NCBI GenBank assembly: GCA_038230215.1
Contig: JBBRNR010000006.1
Coordinates: 124,001-188,000 of the forward strand
Length of the DNA: 64,000 bases
From: DASVRZ01 sp038230215
GTDB lineage: Bacteria; Verrucomicrobiota; Verrucomicrobiia; Chthoniobacterales; DASVRZ01
Direction: 5' to 3'
Part shown: positions 1 to 8,063 of the stretch, piece after piece
How positions within the stretch are numbered: position 1 is the stretch's first letter
How the letters are laid out: every line of letters starts with the position of its first letter
Program-made: the position numbers and the translations under genes
The notes under the pieces: model-generated
What the model was told of the DNA's origin: nothing
The model's database searches: none
The model's input: the letters and a program-made list of their open reading frames with translations, nothing else

Positions 1-305
1 CAGTTTCCCAAGTCCGTCCTCACATCGGGATTGTCGAATCCGGCGGCGAGCGCTTTTTCGTAGGCCGAGATCGCTTCGCTCCAACGCTGGCGGTCGTAGA
101 GCCAGTTGGCCGATTCCAACACCCCGGACGGCGGCATTTCCAGAGGCGCGGCAATGGGAGCGACGGTTGCATTGGGCTTGAAGACAGGCTCGGGCGTCTT
201 TTGTCCGGTCAGCAGCCAAACCACGATTCCTCCGGTCAATGCAGAGGATAAAATCGCCACACCCATGCTCGCGAGCACGAGTTTTTTCGGAGTCCAGCCG
301 TCCAT
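1..305 (-). CDS. Membrane-anchored TPR-like protein, C-terminus cut by window edge
   Basis: Reading on the minus strand from an ATG at 305, the protein starts MDGWTPKKLVLASMG and has one hydrophobic segment at about residues 9-31, which I take as an N-terminal membrane anchor. A Pro/Ala-rich linker follows, then a stretch with YDRQRW, SEAISAYEKALAAGF and NPDVRTDLGN, which fits a tetratricopeptide repeat helix pair. TPR proteins are protein-interaction scaffolds; the partner is unknown. The gene lies 4 bases downstream of the hupE-like gene on the same strand, so the two are probably co-transcribed. The rest of the gene lies outside the window. Confidence 0.7.
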   Translation of the reverse strand, partial: MDGWTPKKLVLASMGVAILSSALTGGIVVWLLTGQKTPEPVFKPNATVAPIAAPLEMPPSGVLESANWLYDRQRWSEAISAYEKALAAGFDNPDVRTDLGN

Positions 306-309
306 TCTG

Positions 310-897
310 CTAACTGGCCAGCAGGACCACGCCGCAGACCGCAATCGCGCCGCCCGCGAAACGAAGAAGCGACACTTTTTCGAGTCGGGTCAGAGTCAAA
401 CCAAAGCCGATGCCCACGATGTGCAGTGCCGCCGTCGAAGCGAGAAACCCGAGGCCGTAAGTTAGCGCCGAAACATTCATCGGAGTTTCAGTCGCATGGG
501 CGTGACCGTGCAAAATGGCAAACATTCCCACCACCGCTGCGCTCGCCCACAGAGGCAATTTCACCGCCGCGCTCACGAGCAACCCGAGCACCAGCACTGA
601 GAGAGCGATGCCCGTTTCCACCTGCGGCAGGGCCATTCCCATCGCACCCAGAACGCCGCCGACCAACATCATGCTCACAAAGGAAAGCGGCACCATCCGC
701 ACAGCGCGTCCGCCTCGTTGTGCTGCCCAAAGTCCCACGGCGATCATGGCGCAAATGTGATCCAGCCCCGTCACCGGATGCGCCGCGCCATGCAAAAATC
801 CCGCGGCATGAAAGCCCGGATGCGCCTGCGCCAAAGCGGGGGCCAGCAGCAGTGAAAGAACCAGAAACAACCGGGATGAGGACGTGCGGTTTTGCAT
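310..897 (-). CDS. hupE: HupE/UreJ family membrane protein
   Basis: This 195-residue protein has an N-terminal signal peptide ending near AQAHPGF. The HPGFHAAGFLHGAAHPVTGLDH segment is the family's His-rich signature, and about six hydrophobic helices follow. HupE/UreJ proteins are secondary transporters or accessory proteins for nickel or cobalt, usually next to hydrogenase or urease genes. Neither enzyme is in this window, so the metal role comes from the family only. The start at 897 places the signal peptide at the N-terminus. The next gene upstream, ispF, is divergent, and the gap of about 90 bases should hold both promoters. Confidence 0.85.
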   Translation of the reverse strand: MQNRTSSSRLFLVLSLLLAPALAQAHPGFHAAGFLHGAAHPVTGLDHICAMIAVGLWAAQRGGRAVRMVPLSFVSMMLVGGVLGAMGMALPQVETGIALSVLVLGLLVSAAVKLPLWASAAVVGMFAILHGHAHATETPMNVSALTYGLGFLASTAALHIVGIGFGLTLTRLEKVSLLRFAGGAIAVCGVVLLAS

Positions 898-986
898 GAT
901 TTTTTTCTAGTCGTCGTTCGAGTCAGGGTCAAGTCTGGGGAAATCGGGGATTGATCTTGGTCGCCTCCTTCGCAAAGGTTAGCCGC

Positions 987-1493
987 ATGCAAACTGTTGG
1001 AATCGGATATGACGTTCACCGCCTCGTCGAAGGGCGGCGGCTCATCCTCGGCGGTGTGGAGATTCCTTACGCGCTCGGGCTCGACGGGCATTCCGACGCC
1101 GATGTGCTCTGCCATGCGATTGCAGACGCCATTCTCGGCGCGGCGGGGATGCGCGACATCGGCCATCATTTTCCTAACACCGACGAATCCATCCGCGGCA
1201 TCAGCAGCCTGGAAATTCTCAGTCGAGTTCAATTGTTATTAGCAACGCAACACCGGCGCATTGTTAACATCGACGCCACATTGATCGCCGAGGCGCCGAA
1301 GATCGCGCCTCATCTCGACGCCATGCAGACGGCCATCTCGCGCGTTCTTTTTTTACCCAAGGAACGCATCGGAATCAAGGCCACCACAAACGAATTGCTC
1401 GGCTTCCTCGGACGCAAGGAAGGCATCGCCGCCATGGCGGTTGCCAGCGTGGAAACGGTCCCAGAAAGACCAGAACCCATTGCCATCGCCTAA
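987..1493 (+). CDS. ispF: 2-C-methyl-D-erythritol 2,4-cyclodiphosphate synthase
   Basis: IspF converts CDP-methylerythritol 2-phosphate to the cyclic diphosphate in the MEP isoprenoid pathway. The metal-binding signatures are present: GYDVHRL at the N-terminus, DGHSDADVLCHAI, and DIGHHFPNTDE. The C-terminal TTNELLGFLGRKEGIAAMAVA segment is also typical. I chose the ATG at 987 because the protein then begins MQTVGIGYDVHRL as in other IspF proteins; an in-frame start at 951 adds an unconserved dozen residues. The 168-residue length is normal. cysS follows after 7 bases, as in many bacteria, so the two probably share a transcript. Confidence 0.96.
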   Translation: MQTVGIGYDVHRLVEGRRLILGGVEIPYALGLDGHSDADVLCHAIADAILGAAGMRDIGHHFPNTDESIRGISSLEILSRVQLLLATQHRRIVNIDATLIAEAPKIAPHLDAMQTAISRVLFLPKERIGIKATTNELLGFLGRKEGIAAMAVASVETVPERPEPIAIA

Positions 1494-1500
1494 CATCGCA

Positions 1501-2895
1501 ATGCCGATCCAGTTTACTAACACGCTTTCCCGTTCGCTGGAGACCTTTGTTCCGCTCGATCCCGCTGGAAAAACCGTCCGCATCTACAGCTGTGGGCCAA
1601 CGGTTTACTCCTACGCGCACATCGGAAATTGTCGCGCCTACGTATTCGAAGATCTGCTGCAGCGGCACTTGGAGAATCGCGGTTACGACGTCCTCCGCGT
1701 CCTCAACATGACCGATGTGGACGACAAAACCATCCGCAATTCCCGCGCCGCCGGCGTCCCGCTGGCCGATTTCACCGCCGTCTATAAACAAGCCTTCCTC
1801 GACGATCTCGCCACACTTAACATAGAACCCGCGACTTGGAATCCGTCGGCCACCGAGCCACGCTACATTGCGAAAATGATCGAGATGATCGGCGAGCTTC
1901 TAGCTAAAGGCATCGCGTATCAAGCCGACGACCGCTCGGTTTATTTCCGGCTTTCGAAGTTTCCTAACTACGGAAAACTAGCTCATCTCAACCTCGATGA
2001 ATTGCGCCCCACCGGCCGCATCCAAAACGACGAATACGAGAAAGAAAACATTGGCGACTTCGCCCTCTGGAAAGCCTGGGATGCCGAAGACGGCGATGTG
2101 AAATGGGAGAGTCCGTGGGGTCCGGGACGTCCCGGCTGGCACATCGAATGTAGCGCGATGGCGATCTCGTTGCTGGGACCGGAGTTGGATATCCATTGCG
2201 GCGGTGTGGACAATATTTTCCCGCATCACGAGGCGGAGATCGCGCAGAGCGAATGTTGCACGGGAAAAACGTTTTCCAAATACTGGATGCACTGCACGCA
2301 CCTCATGGTTGAGGGACAAAAGATGTCCAAGTCCGCCGGAAATTTCTACACGCTGCGCGATTTGCTGGAAAAAGGCTGGACCGGCCGCGAGGTGCGATAT
2401 GCGTTGCTGAGTGTGAACTATCTGCTGCCGCTGAACTTCACTTTCGAAGGATTGGAAGCCGCCCGCAAAACGCTCCAGCGAATCGACAACTGGGTGTGCC
2501 GCGTGGAAGAACTGGCCATCGCTCCTGCTGACGACACGGTCTGGAAAAACGCAGCCGAGTTCCATGCGACTCTGGACCACGACTTGAACATTTCCGGCGC
2601 ACTCGGTCACCTTTTCATTCTGATCAATGAAACAAACGGACAGATGGATGCGGACCAACTAACATCCTCCGGCGCGGCCAGTTTGCTTCAAGAATGGAAA
2701 TCGATAAATCGTGTTCTAGCCATCACGAAACCCAGTGAAGAGATGTCCGCAGAAATCTCTGTATTGTTAGCAGAACGCAATGCAGCTCGCATGGAAAAAA
2801 ACTGGGCCGAGAGCGACCGCCTACGCGACCTCATTCAATCCAAAGGTTGGGCCGTGAAGGATTCCAAGGCGGGGAGCAAACTAACCAAGTTATGA
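1501..2895 (+). CDS. cysS: Cysteinyl-tRNA synthetase
   Basis: This class Ia aminoacyl-tRNA synthetase charges tRNA-Cys. It is 464 residues, the usual length. CGPTVYSYAHIGNCRAYVF carries the HIGH-type signature and the first zinc-binding Cys. HIECSAMA and CGGVDNIFPHHEAEIAQ supply the other zinc ligands. GQKMSKSAGNF is the KMSKS loop. The C-terminal region has the usual helical anticodon-binding domain (LAERNAARMEKNWAESDRLRD). The ATG at 1501 gives the conserved MPIQFTNTLSRS start, and an in-frame upstream start would run into ispF. No Shine-Dalgarno sequence is visible before the start. Confidence 0.97.
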   Translation: MPIQFTNTLSRSLETFVPLDPAGKTVRIYSCGPTVYSYAHIGNCRAYVFEDLLQRHLENRGYDVLRVLNMTDVDDKTIRNSRAAGVPLADFTAVYKQAFLDDLATLNIEPATWNPSATEPRYIAKMIEMIGELLAKGIAYQADDRSVYFRLSKFPNYGKLAHLNLDELRPTGRIQNDEYEKENIGDFALWKAWDAEDGDVKWESPWGPGRPGWHIECSAMAISLLGPELDIHCGGVDNIFPHHEAEIAQSECCTGKTFSKYWMHCTHLMVEGQKMSKSAGNFYTLRDLLEKGWTGREVRYALLSVNYLLPLNFTFEGLEAARKTLQRIDNWVCRVEELAIAPADDTVWKNAAEFHATLDHDLNISGALGHLFILINETNGQMDADQLTSSGAASLLQEWKSINRVLAITKPSEEMSAEISVLLAERNAARMEKNWAESDRLRDLIQSKGWAVKDSKAGSKLTKL

Positions 2896-3000
2896 AGGCG
2901 TCATCCAGCGTCGGAAACCTCCTGCCTGCTCCTGCAGAACCAAAACCCTTCGGCGAGACACCAAAGGGAACACGCGAGACGCGTGCGCTCCCGAACTAAC

Positions 3001-3681
3001 ATGAACTTTCCTCCCTGCGACTTTCTCGATCTCGCCCAGACTGCCCATGCGGAACTCTTCGCTGGATTGGAAAACTCCTGGCTTGTCCTCCCGCTGATCG
3101 GCCCCTATCTCCAATCCAATCTCCGCCCGCAGAACGACGCTGATTGCATTGGAACTCCGTATGTTAGCGACAAAGTCTGCATCGGAAAGGGGACGACGAT
3201 TAGCCACGGTGCAACCATCATTGGCCCTGCCTGGATCGGAGAAAACTGTGAGATTCGCCCCGGCTGCTACATCCGTGAGAACGTTATCGTCGGTGACAAC
3301 GTTGTGTTAGGAAACTCCTGCGAGTTCAAGAATTGCATCGTCTTCAACGGCGCACAGATCCCCCATTTTTCCTACGTGGGCGATTCCATCGTAGGCCACA
3401 AGGCGCACCTCGCGGCGGGCGTGATTCTTTCTAACATGCGACTGGACCAGAAGCCGGTTTCCGTCTTCGCAGCCAGTGAAACGATTGAAACTGGGCTGCG
3501 AAAATTCGGCGCGGTCATTGGCGACTTCGCCGAGATCGGCTGCAACGCCGTCCTGAGCCCGGGCTCAATCATCGGCCGACGTAGTCTCGTTTATCCTGGC
3601 GCACAATGGCGCGGAGTGTTGCCAGCGGAATCCATCGCCCGGCTTCGCCAGCAGATCGACGTGATTGCGCGCCGAAGCTAG
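3001..3681 (+). CDS. Left-handed beta-helix (GlmU/LpxA-like) acyltransferase-like protein
   Basis: The 226-residue product has hexapeptide repeats between about residues 55 and 215, for example IGKGTTISHGATIIGPAWIG, then IRENVIVGDNVVLGNSCEF and SIIGRRSLVYPGA. The repeats and the SYVGDSIVGHKAHLAAG segment resemble the C-terminal acetyltransferase half of GlmU-type sugar-phosphate nucleotidyltransferases, but no nucleotidyltransferase domain is present. Substrate and reaction cannot be named from the sequence. The ATG at 3001 directly follows a CTAAC motif and gives MNFPPCDFLDL. It is 105 bases after cysS on the same strand, and its stop abuts the convergent gene at 3682. Confidence 0.8.
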   Translation: MNFPPCDFLDLAQTAHAELFAGLENSWLVLPLIGPYLQSNLRPQNDADCIGTPYVSDKVCIGKGTTISHGATIIGPAWIGENCEIRPGCYIRENVIVGDNVVLGNSCEFKNCIVFNGAQIPHFSYVGDSIVGHKAHLAAGVILSNMRLDQKPVSVFAASETIETGLRKFGAVIGDFAEIGCNAVLSPGSIIGRRSLVYPGAQWRGVLPAESIARLRQQIDVIARRS

Positions 3682-4125
3682 CTATTGCGTGTTGATCGCG
3701 GTCTGGACCTCGGCCTTCGATTTCTCGATGTAGTCCGTGCTGAAAATATTCAGCTCGCCAGTCGTATTGTCATAGATCGCAAAGGCCTGGCCGTCCGAGC
3801 GCTGCCAGGTCTTCGCGCCCTCGCCCGAGACTTCCTCCCATTGGTTGCCCGCGGCGCTGGCGTTGAGCAATTTTGCCTGCATCTCGCTGGCGATCTTCAG
3901 ACTCGTCAAAGAGGTGAATGTGATGACCGCCGCCTTGTTTTCGACAAAGAGAATTTTGATGGTTAGTCCGTCGTGCTTGTAGAAGCGGACATCGCTTGTC
4001 TGGTCGGTCGGCGAGACAGGCTTGCCATAGACGGCGTCGCACTCCTGCAATGTGGAAAACATCTGCGCCGGGGCGGGGGACAGGCACGCAATATTAGTTA
4101 GCAGGAGTAGGAAAAAGAGGCGCAT
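3682..4125 (-). CDS. Small secreted protein of unknown function
   Basis: With the start at 4125 the product is 147 residues and begins with a clear signal peptide (MRLFFLLLLTNIACLSPAPAQ, signal peptidase I type). The mature part has LQECDAVYGKPVSPTD and a mixed alpha/beta pattern (VRFYKHDGLTIKILFVENKAAVITFTS). I do not recognise a catalytic motif or family. An in-frame start at 4194 would bury the signal peptide internally, so 4125 is preferred. It lies 89 bases downstream of gpsA on the same strand and could be the last gene of the plsY-gpsA transcript. The envelope location is inferred from the signal peptide. Confidence 0.7.
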   Translation of the reverse strand: MRLFFLLLLTNIACLSPAPAQMFSTLQECDAVYGKPVSPTDQTSDVRFYKHDGLTIKILFVENKAAVITFTSLTSLKIASEMQAKLLNASAAGNQWEEVSGEGAKTWQRSDGQAFAIYDNTTGELNIFSTDYIEKSKAEVQTAINTQ

Positions 4126-4214
4126 TAAGAAATGGTATTGCGTCGAAAACGCGAGTGCAGGTCGAGTCATTTCATAAAACCGGGGGGCTGCCAAGCGAAA
4201 TAAAATGTGAACTG

Positions 4215-5222
4215 TTACAACTTCTGCAAACCGTCACACTCGGGCCGCGGGTCTCTGGCGAGCAGCCGCCGCATCGCTTCAGCAGGCTGGGCACCCTCGT
4301 AGAGCAGGGAATAAATCTCTGAGACGATCGGTGTCTCGATGCCGGCGAGTTCCGCGCGATGCAGTGCGCTTCGCGTCGTAGGCACGCCTTCCGCGATCAT
4401 TTTGGTCGATGCAGCGATTTTTTCGAGAGAATCGCCCCGCGCGATGCGCTCGCCCAAGCCACGGTTGCGGCTGTGCTGGCTGAAACACGTCACCATGAGA
4501 TCGCCGATGCCGCTCAGTCCCTGAAAGGTTTCGCGCCGGCCCCCGAGAGAAACGCCCAGGCGCACCATCTCGGCGAGCGCGCGTGTGACCAGTGCCGCCT
4601 TCGTGTTGTCGCCCAGGCCGAGTCCGTCGCAGACACCGGCGGCGATGGCAAAAATATTCTTCAACGCCCCGCCTAGCTCGATCCCGGTGACGTCGTCGCT
4701 GGTGTAGGCGCGAAAGGCGCAGCCGTTCAGAGTCCGCTGTAACTCGACTGCAACCGCATGATCCCGCGACCCGAGCACGACACAGGTCGGGCGCTGTTTG
4801 GCGACCTCCTCCGCGTGCGACGGACCGGAGAGGACCGCTATGGGATTGTTGGGAAAATATTCCTCCACAATACCGGTCATGCACTTTCCGGTGTCGTATT
4901 CGATGCCCTTCGTGCAGCTCGCCAGCAACGTATCGCTGGTAAATTCCGCCTCCGCCATCTGGCCCACTATGCCCCGCAAGGCCACGCTGGGAGTGACCAA
5001 TAAAACGATCCGGGCTTCAGTGCAATCTGCCAGCTCATGAGTCGGGCGAATCAGCTCCGGCAGCGGGATTCCCGGCAGGTAAACGGAATTTTCCCGCTCG
5101 CGTCTGAGCTGCGCTGTGAACTCCTCGCCGCGCGCCCAGAGCGCGACCTCGTGCCCCTCCCGGGCTAATACCAGTGCCAATGCCGTGCCCCAGCTCCCGG
5201 CTCCGATGACAGCGGTTTTCAT
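4215..5222 (-). CDS. gpsA: Glycerol-3-phosphate dehydrogenase [NAD(P)+]
   Basis: GpsA reduces dihydroxyacetone phosphate to sn-glycerol 3-phosphate for phospholipid synthesis. The 335-residue protein starts with the Rossmann motif MKTAVIGAGSWGTALALVLA. It contains SGPSHAEEVAKQRPT and the catalytic-Lys region ELGGALKNIFAIAAGVCDGL followed by GDNTKAALVTRALAEM. The ATG at 5222 sets the Rossmann strand at the N-terminus; longer in-frame starts up to 5321 would overlap plsY. The start is 10 bases downstream of the plsY stop, so the enzyme that makes glycerol 3-phosphate is co-transcribed with the one that acylates it. Confidence 0.97.
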   Translation of the reverse strand: MKTAVIGAGSWGTALALVLAREGHEVALWARGEEFTAQLRRERENSVYLPGIPLPELIRPTHELADCTEARIVLLVTPSVALRGIVGQMAEAEFTSDTLLASCTKGIEYDTGKCMTGIVEEYFPNNPIAVLSGPSHAEEVAKQRPTCVVLGSRDHAVAVELQRTLNGCAFRAYTSDDVTGIELGGALKNIFAIAAGVCDGLGLGDNTKAALVTRALAEMVRLGVSLGGRRETFQGLSGIGDLMVTCFSQHSRNRGLGERIARGDSLEKIAASTKMIAEGVPTTRSALHRAELAGIETPIVSEIYSLLYEGAQPAEAMRRLLARDPRPECDGLQKL

Positions 5223-5232
5223 TTCTCCACTT

Positions 5233-5859
5233 TCATTTTTTCGCGAAGCGGGTTTCCGTGCCATTGAGCAGCCGGGCGATGTTAGGGCGATGACGCAGCA
5301 CCACGAGGAGGCAGACCACAATGGAGAAAACTAACAGCGGAGTTCCATTCGAATGGCCGCGCACGACCAGTAGCCATACGGCTAGAGGAATCGCCGTGGC
5401 CCCCGCCAGCGAAGCGACGGAGACATAGCGGGTGCTGTAGAAAAAAAGCAGCCAGGTCGCCAGCACGACTAACAACACTATGGGATGAAACAAGGTCAAC
5501 AACACGCCCGCCGTGGTGGCGACGCCCTTGCCTCCCTTGAAGCCGAGCCACGGCGTATAGCTATGGCCCAGAATACAGCCGATCGCGGCAATGATGCCGC
5601 CGAGATGGTCCGGCTGCCAGCCCGTCAACCAGCCTCCCAACAACACCGCCGCCACGCCTTTCGATGCATCGAGTGCGAAGACAGTGTAACCCGAGCCTTT
5701 TCCAAGCACGCGCAGGACGTTGGTCGCACCGATATTTTTGCTGCCATGCTCGCGGATGTCTATGCCCCGGCTTTTTGCCACGAGAAATCCGTTGGGAATC
5801 GAGCCGAGCAGAAACGCGCCCGCACCGGACACCACTTCGGCAACAATGGGAGACAGCAT
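5233..5859 (-). CDS. plsY: Acyl-phosphate:glycerol-3-phosphate acyltransferase
   Basis: PlsY is the inner-membrane enzyme that transfers an acyl group from acyl phosphate to position 1 of glycerol 3-phosphate. The 208-residue protein has five predicted membrane segments and all three family motifs: the GSIPNGFLVAK region, HGSKNIGATNVLRVLGKG, and GFKGGKGVATTAGVLL. I chose ATG 5859; a GTG two codons upstream at 5865 is equally possible, and no Shine-Dalgarno sequence separates them. It is the first of a pair with gpsA (10-base gap), which fits their consecutive reactions in phosphatidic acid synthesis. Confidence 0.95.
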   Translation of the reverse strand: MLSPIVAEVVSGAGAFLLGSIPNGFLVAKSRGIDIREHGSKNIGATNVLRVLGKGSGYTVFALDASKGVAAVLLGGWLTGWQPDHLGGIIAAIGCILGHSYTPWLGFKGGKGVATTAGVLLTLFHPIVLLVVLATWLLFFYSTRYVSVASLAGATAIPLAVWLLVVRGHSNGTPLLVFSIVVCLLVVLRHRPNIARLLNGTETRFAKK

Positions 5860-5886
5860 GGGCACAGTTAGATCACGGTTGGATCG

Positions 5887-6669
5887 CTATCGCAACCCCT
5901 GTTCCAGCAGGTGGCGGGCAGCGGCGCAGAACTCCACGGTGCCGCGAAAGCCCTCTCGCAGATAGTCGCGCAACCCGACATGGGGCGAGGCGATAATGAG
6001 AAACGTGGCCAGCAGGGCAAGATTCATCAGATAGATCACGACCAGGGAAAAAAACGTGCCGTGCTCCGTGAGATCGGTCTGCCCTTTGGGTATCATCCAG
6101 AGTGTGAAGGTGAGATGAAAACCCCAGGTCATTCCGACCAGGGCAAAGAGATATTCCTGATGGTTGTTGATGGGATAAAAGAGCGAGACCGCGCCCCAGA
6201 CGGCGATGGTTAGGAGGCTGTAGAGCGGAAAGAAGTAGGGCGCGAGCGCGATGAGGAAATTACTTTTGTCCGTGATGATGTGACCGCCCTCGCTGGAGGC
6301 CTCGAAATGGCTCACCCGCCCACCCATGATCCAGACCCAGACGGCGTGAGTGAGCTCATGACCATAGACATAGACTAACAATGGCTTGGGCAACCCAATA
6401 AATGCGATCATCCACAAAACAACTCCGAGCCCGAAGAACCAGAACTCTTCCGTGGCCCAGAAACGGTGCCGCAGTGTGGCGGCGGAGAAGCAGTTGAAAA
6501 AGGCCTCAGTCGCGATCCAGACCACGGGCAGAAGAAAGAGCGCGATGACCCACTTCAACCACTTGCTCGGAATCGTCAGCGGCTCGCGATAGGCCGGAGC
6601 CATGGTCGTCCGCAGCAAAGTGGATTTCTCCCGGGGTCGGATCTTGCGTCGTCGATTGCCAGTGGCCAT
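5887..6669 (-). CDS. Integral membrane HExxH zinc protease-like protein
   Basis: The protein has about six hydrophobic helices and a single zinc-protease-type motif, YGHELTHAVWVW, within a helix. That arrangement resembles M50-type (site-2 protease) membrane enzymes. A second metal ligand motif (NPxD or similar) is not obvious, so activity is uncertain. The start could be ATG 6669 (260 residues, basic N-terminus MATGNRRRK) or ATG 6603 (MAPAYRE, shorter). An open frame continues to 6852 but that extension has no recognisable content. The gene is on the same strand as plsY-gpsA, 27 bases upstream of plsY, and may be the first gene of that transcript. Array 1 lies 250 bases upstream. Confidence 0.6.
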   Translation of the reverse strand: MATGNRRRKIRPREKSTLLRTTMAPAYREPLTIPSKWLKWVIALFLLPVVWIATEAFFNCFSAATLRHRFWATEEFWFFGLGVVLWMIAFIGLPKPLLVYVYGHELTHAVWVWIMGGRVSHFEASSEGGHIITDKSNFLIALAPYFFPLYSLLTIAVWGAVSLFYPINNHQEYLFALVGMTWGFHLTFTLWMIPKGQTDLTEHGTFFSLVVIYLMNLALLATFLIIASPHVGLRDYLREGFRGTVEFCAAARHLLEQGLR

Positions 6670-6918
6670 GTGCGTGAGGAGAGTAGGAAATCCGGCGCGA
6701 AAGTCAAAGCCCGGTGATGACGGTGGCAGATCTCCGGCCTGAACCGACAGCCCAGAATCGAATGCAACTCCGCTGGGTTTGGCAAAATGGGCCTCGGGAG
6801 AGTTGAAAACCTGCTTGGCAATGTCCCAAGCAGCCCTGCTCTCCCTTTTCACACCCTCGATTTTGTGGCCGACAGGCCTGTTTGAGTCAAAAACGCACCC
6901 GTTTGTCCATTTTAGGCC

Positions 6919-7149
6919 GTAGGAGCCATTCCCAACTGCATAGGAGTGCTGCCGAAGTCCGTAGGAGGCAGTCCCAAGTCCATAGGAGAGCCGCTCAACC
7001 CTGTAGGAGCATCCGCCAAGTCTGTAGGAGAGCCTCCCAGCCCCGTAGGAGCCTCAACCAAGTCCGTAGGAGAGCCTCCCAGCCCCGTAGGAGCCTCAAC
7101 CAAGTCCGTAGGAGGCCTCCCGAAGGCTGTAGGAATTTGCACGAAACAC
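6919..7149. repeat. Array 1: eleven imperfect 21-base tandem units
   Basis: Eleven consecutive units begin at 6919, 6940, 6961 and every 21 bases up to 7129. On the plus strand most units begin GTAGGAG (twice ATAGGAG; GTAGGAA in the last), have a 7-base variable middle, and end in CAAGTCC or a relative such as CAGCCCC. Two alternating unit types form a 42-base higher-order repeat near 7024-7107. No stop codons interrupt several frames, so heptapeptide-repeat open frames appear on both strands, but none has a credible start context. The array sits in the 577-base gap between the membrane protease start (6669) and the yebC stop (7247). Bases 6670-6918 hold no feature I recognise. Confidence 0.93.
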
Positions 7150-7246
7150 TCACTCAGAGGCAGTGCAGTTGCCTGGCCAATCGTTCCCAGGTGCAACTTG
7201 AGAACGAGGAACGAAGGGGGGTTAAAACTTTGCCACTTCTGGCCGA

Positions 7247-7978
7247 TTATTTGATCGCGGCCCAGACGCGGTGGACGTCGTCGTGCTCATCGAGGGCGTG
7301 GAGAAATTCGCCAACGTCGGCTTTTTGCTCGTCGGTGAGTGTGGGGAATTGCTTCGCGGTGTAGCCGACTTCGCTTGTGACGACAGTCCAGCCATTTGTG
7401 GCGAGCCACTTGGAGACGGCGGCGGTTTCCGTCCGGTCCGAGATGAATCGGGCTCCAGTCGTATCAGCGGGAATGTCGTCGTTCTGGTCGTGGGAAAGGG
7501 GCTCAAACTCGTTTGCACCCGCCTCGATGGCGACGCCTTCGAGATCGACATCGGAGTTGGATTGATAGGCTTCGACGAGGCCGACGTGGTCGAAAAGGAA
7601 CTTGTTGCTGCCCGGTGTGCCGAGCTGGCCGCGTTTGAAAAGCAGCCGGACTTCGGGTGCGGTGCGGTTGCTGTTGTCGGTCAGCACTTCGACGATCACG
7701 GGCACTTTGTGCGGGGCGTAACCTTCAAAAGCGATGTGGTCGAGCACGAGTTTCTCGCCGCCGATGCCCGCGCCTTTTTTAACGGCCCGTTCGATGACGT
7801 CGCGCATGACGGACGCCCGGCGGGCTTTTTCGATGGCGGTAAAGAGGCGCGCGTTTCCATCGGGATCGGGGCCGCCGAGCTTGGCGGCGACCATGATTTC
7901 CTTGACCAGTTTCCCGACAACCTGACCCTTCTTCTGGTTGACGACTTCACGTTTTGCTTGCAGCCATTGGCGACCCAT
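7247..7978 (-). CDS. yebC: YebC/PmpR family DNA-binding regulator
   Basis: The 243-residue protein carries the family's N-terminal pattern MGRQWLQAKREVVNQKKGQ, followed by VVGKLVKEIMVAAKLGGPDPDGNARL and the conserved AIEKARRASVMRDVIERAVKK. YebC/PmpR proteins are cytoplasmic DNA-binding regulators; recent work on some members points to a role in translation of proline-rich stretches, so the exact function here is open. In other bacteria the start is usually close to GHSKWANIK, so the N-terminus MGRQW is slightly divergent. It is transcribed toward array 1, ending 98 bases from it. The deoxyribosyltransferase gene is divergent, with starts 85 bases apart. Confidence 0.92.
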   Translation of the reverse strand: MGRQWLQAKREVVNQKKGQVVGKLVKEIMVAAKLGGPDPDGNARLFTAIEKARRASVMRDVIERAVKKGAGIGGEKLVLDHIAFEGYAPHKVPVIVEVLTDNSNRTAPEVRLLFKRGQLGTPGSNKFLFDHVGLVEAYQSNSDVDLEGVAIEAGANEFEPLSHDQNDDIPADTTGARFISDRTETAAVSKWLATNGWTVVTSEVGYTAKQFPTLTDEQKADVGEFLHALDEHDDVHRVWAAIK

Positions 7979-8063
7979 AGTCTGTCAATTTGTATCGGTT
8001 TCCCGTTGGGTCGCAATGCCTTTCTCCCTTGGCGCGTCATTTCATTTGGCTTTAACTCAGCTC

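Noticed and set aside
6919..7149. Array as a CRISPR
   Set aside because: Units are 21 bases with no constant-repeat/variable-spacer division of CRISPR size, and there are no cas genes.
6912..7196. Minus-strand open frame of 94 codons over array 1
   Set aside because: It is only the heptad translation of a 21-base repeat; plus-strand frames are equally open and no start context or conservation supports coding.
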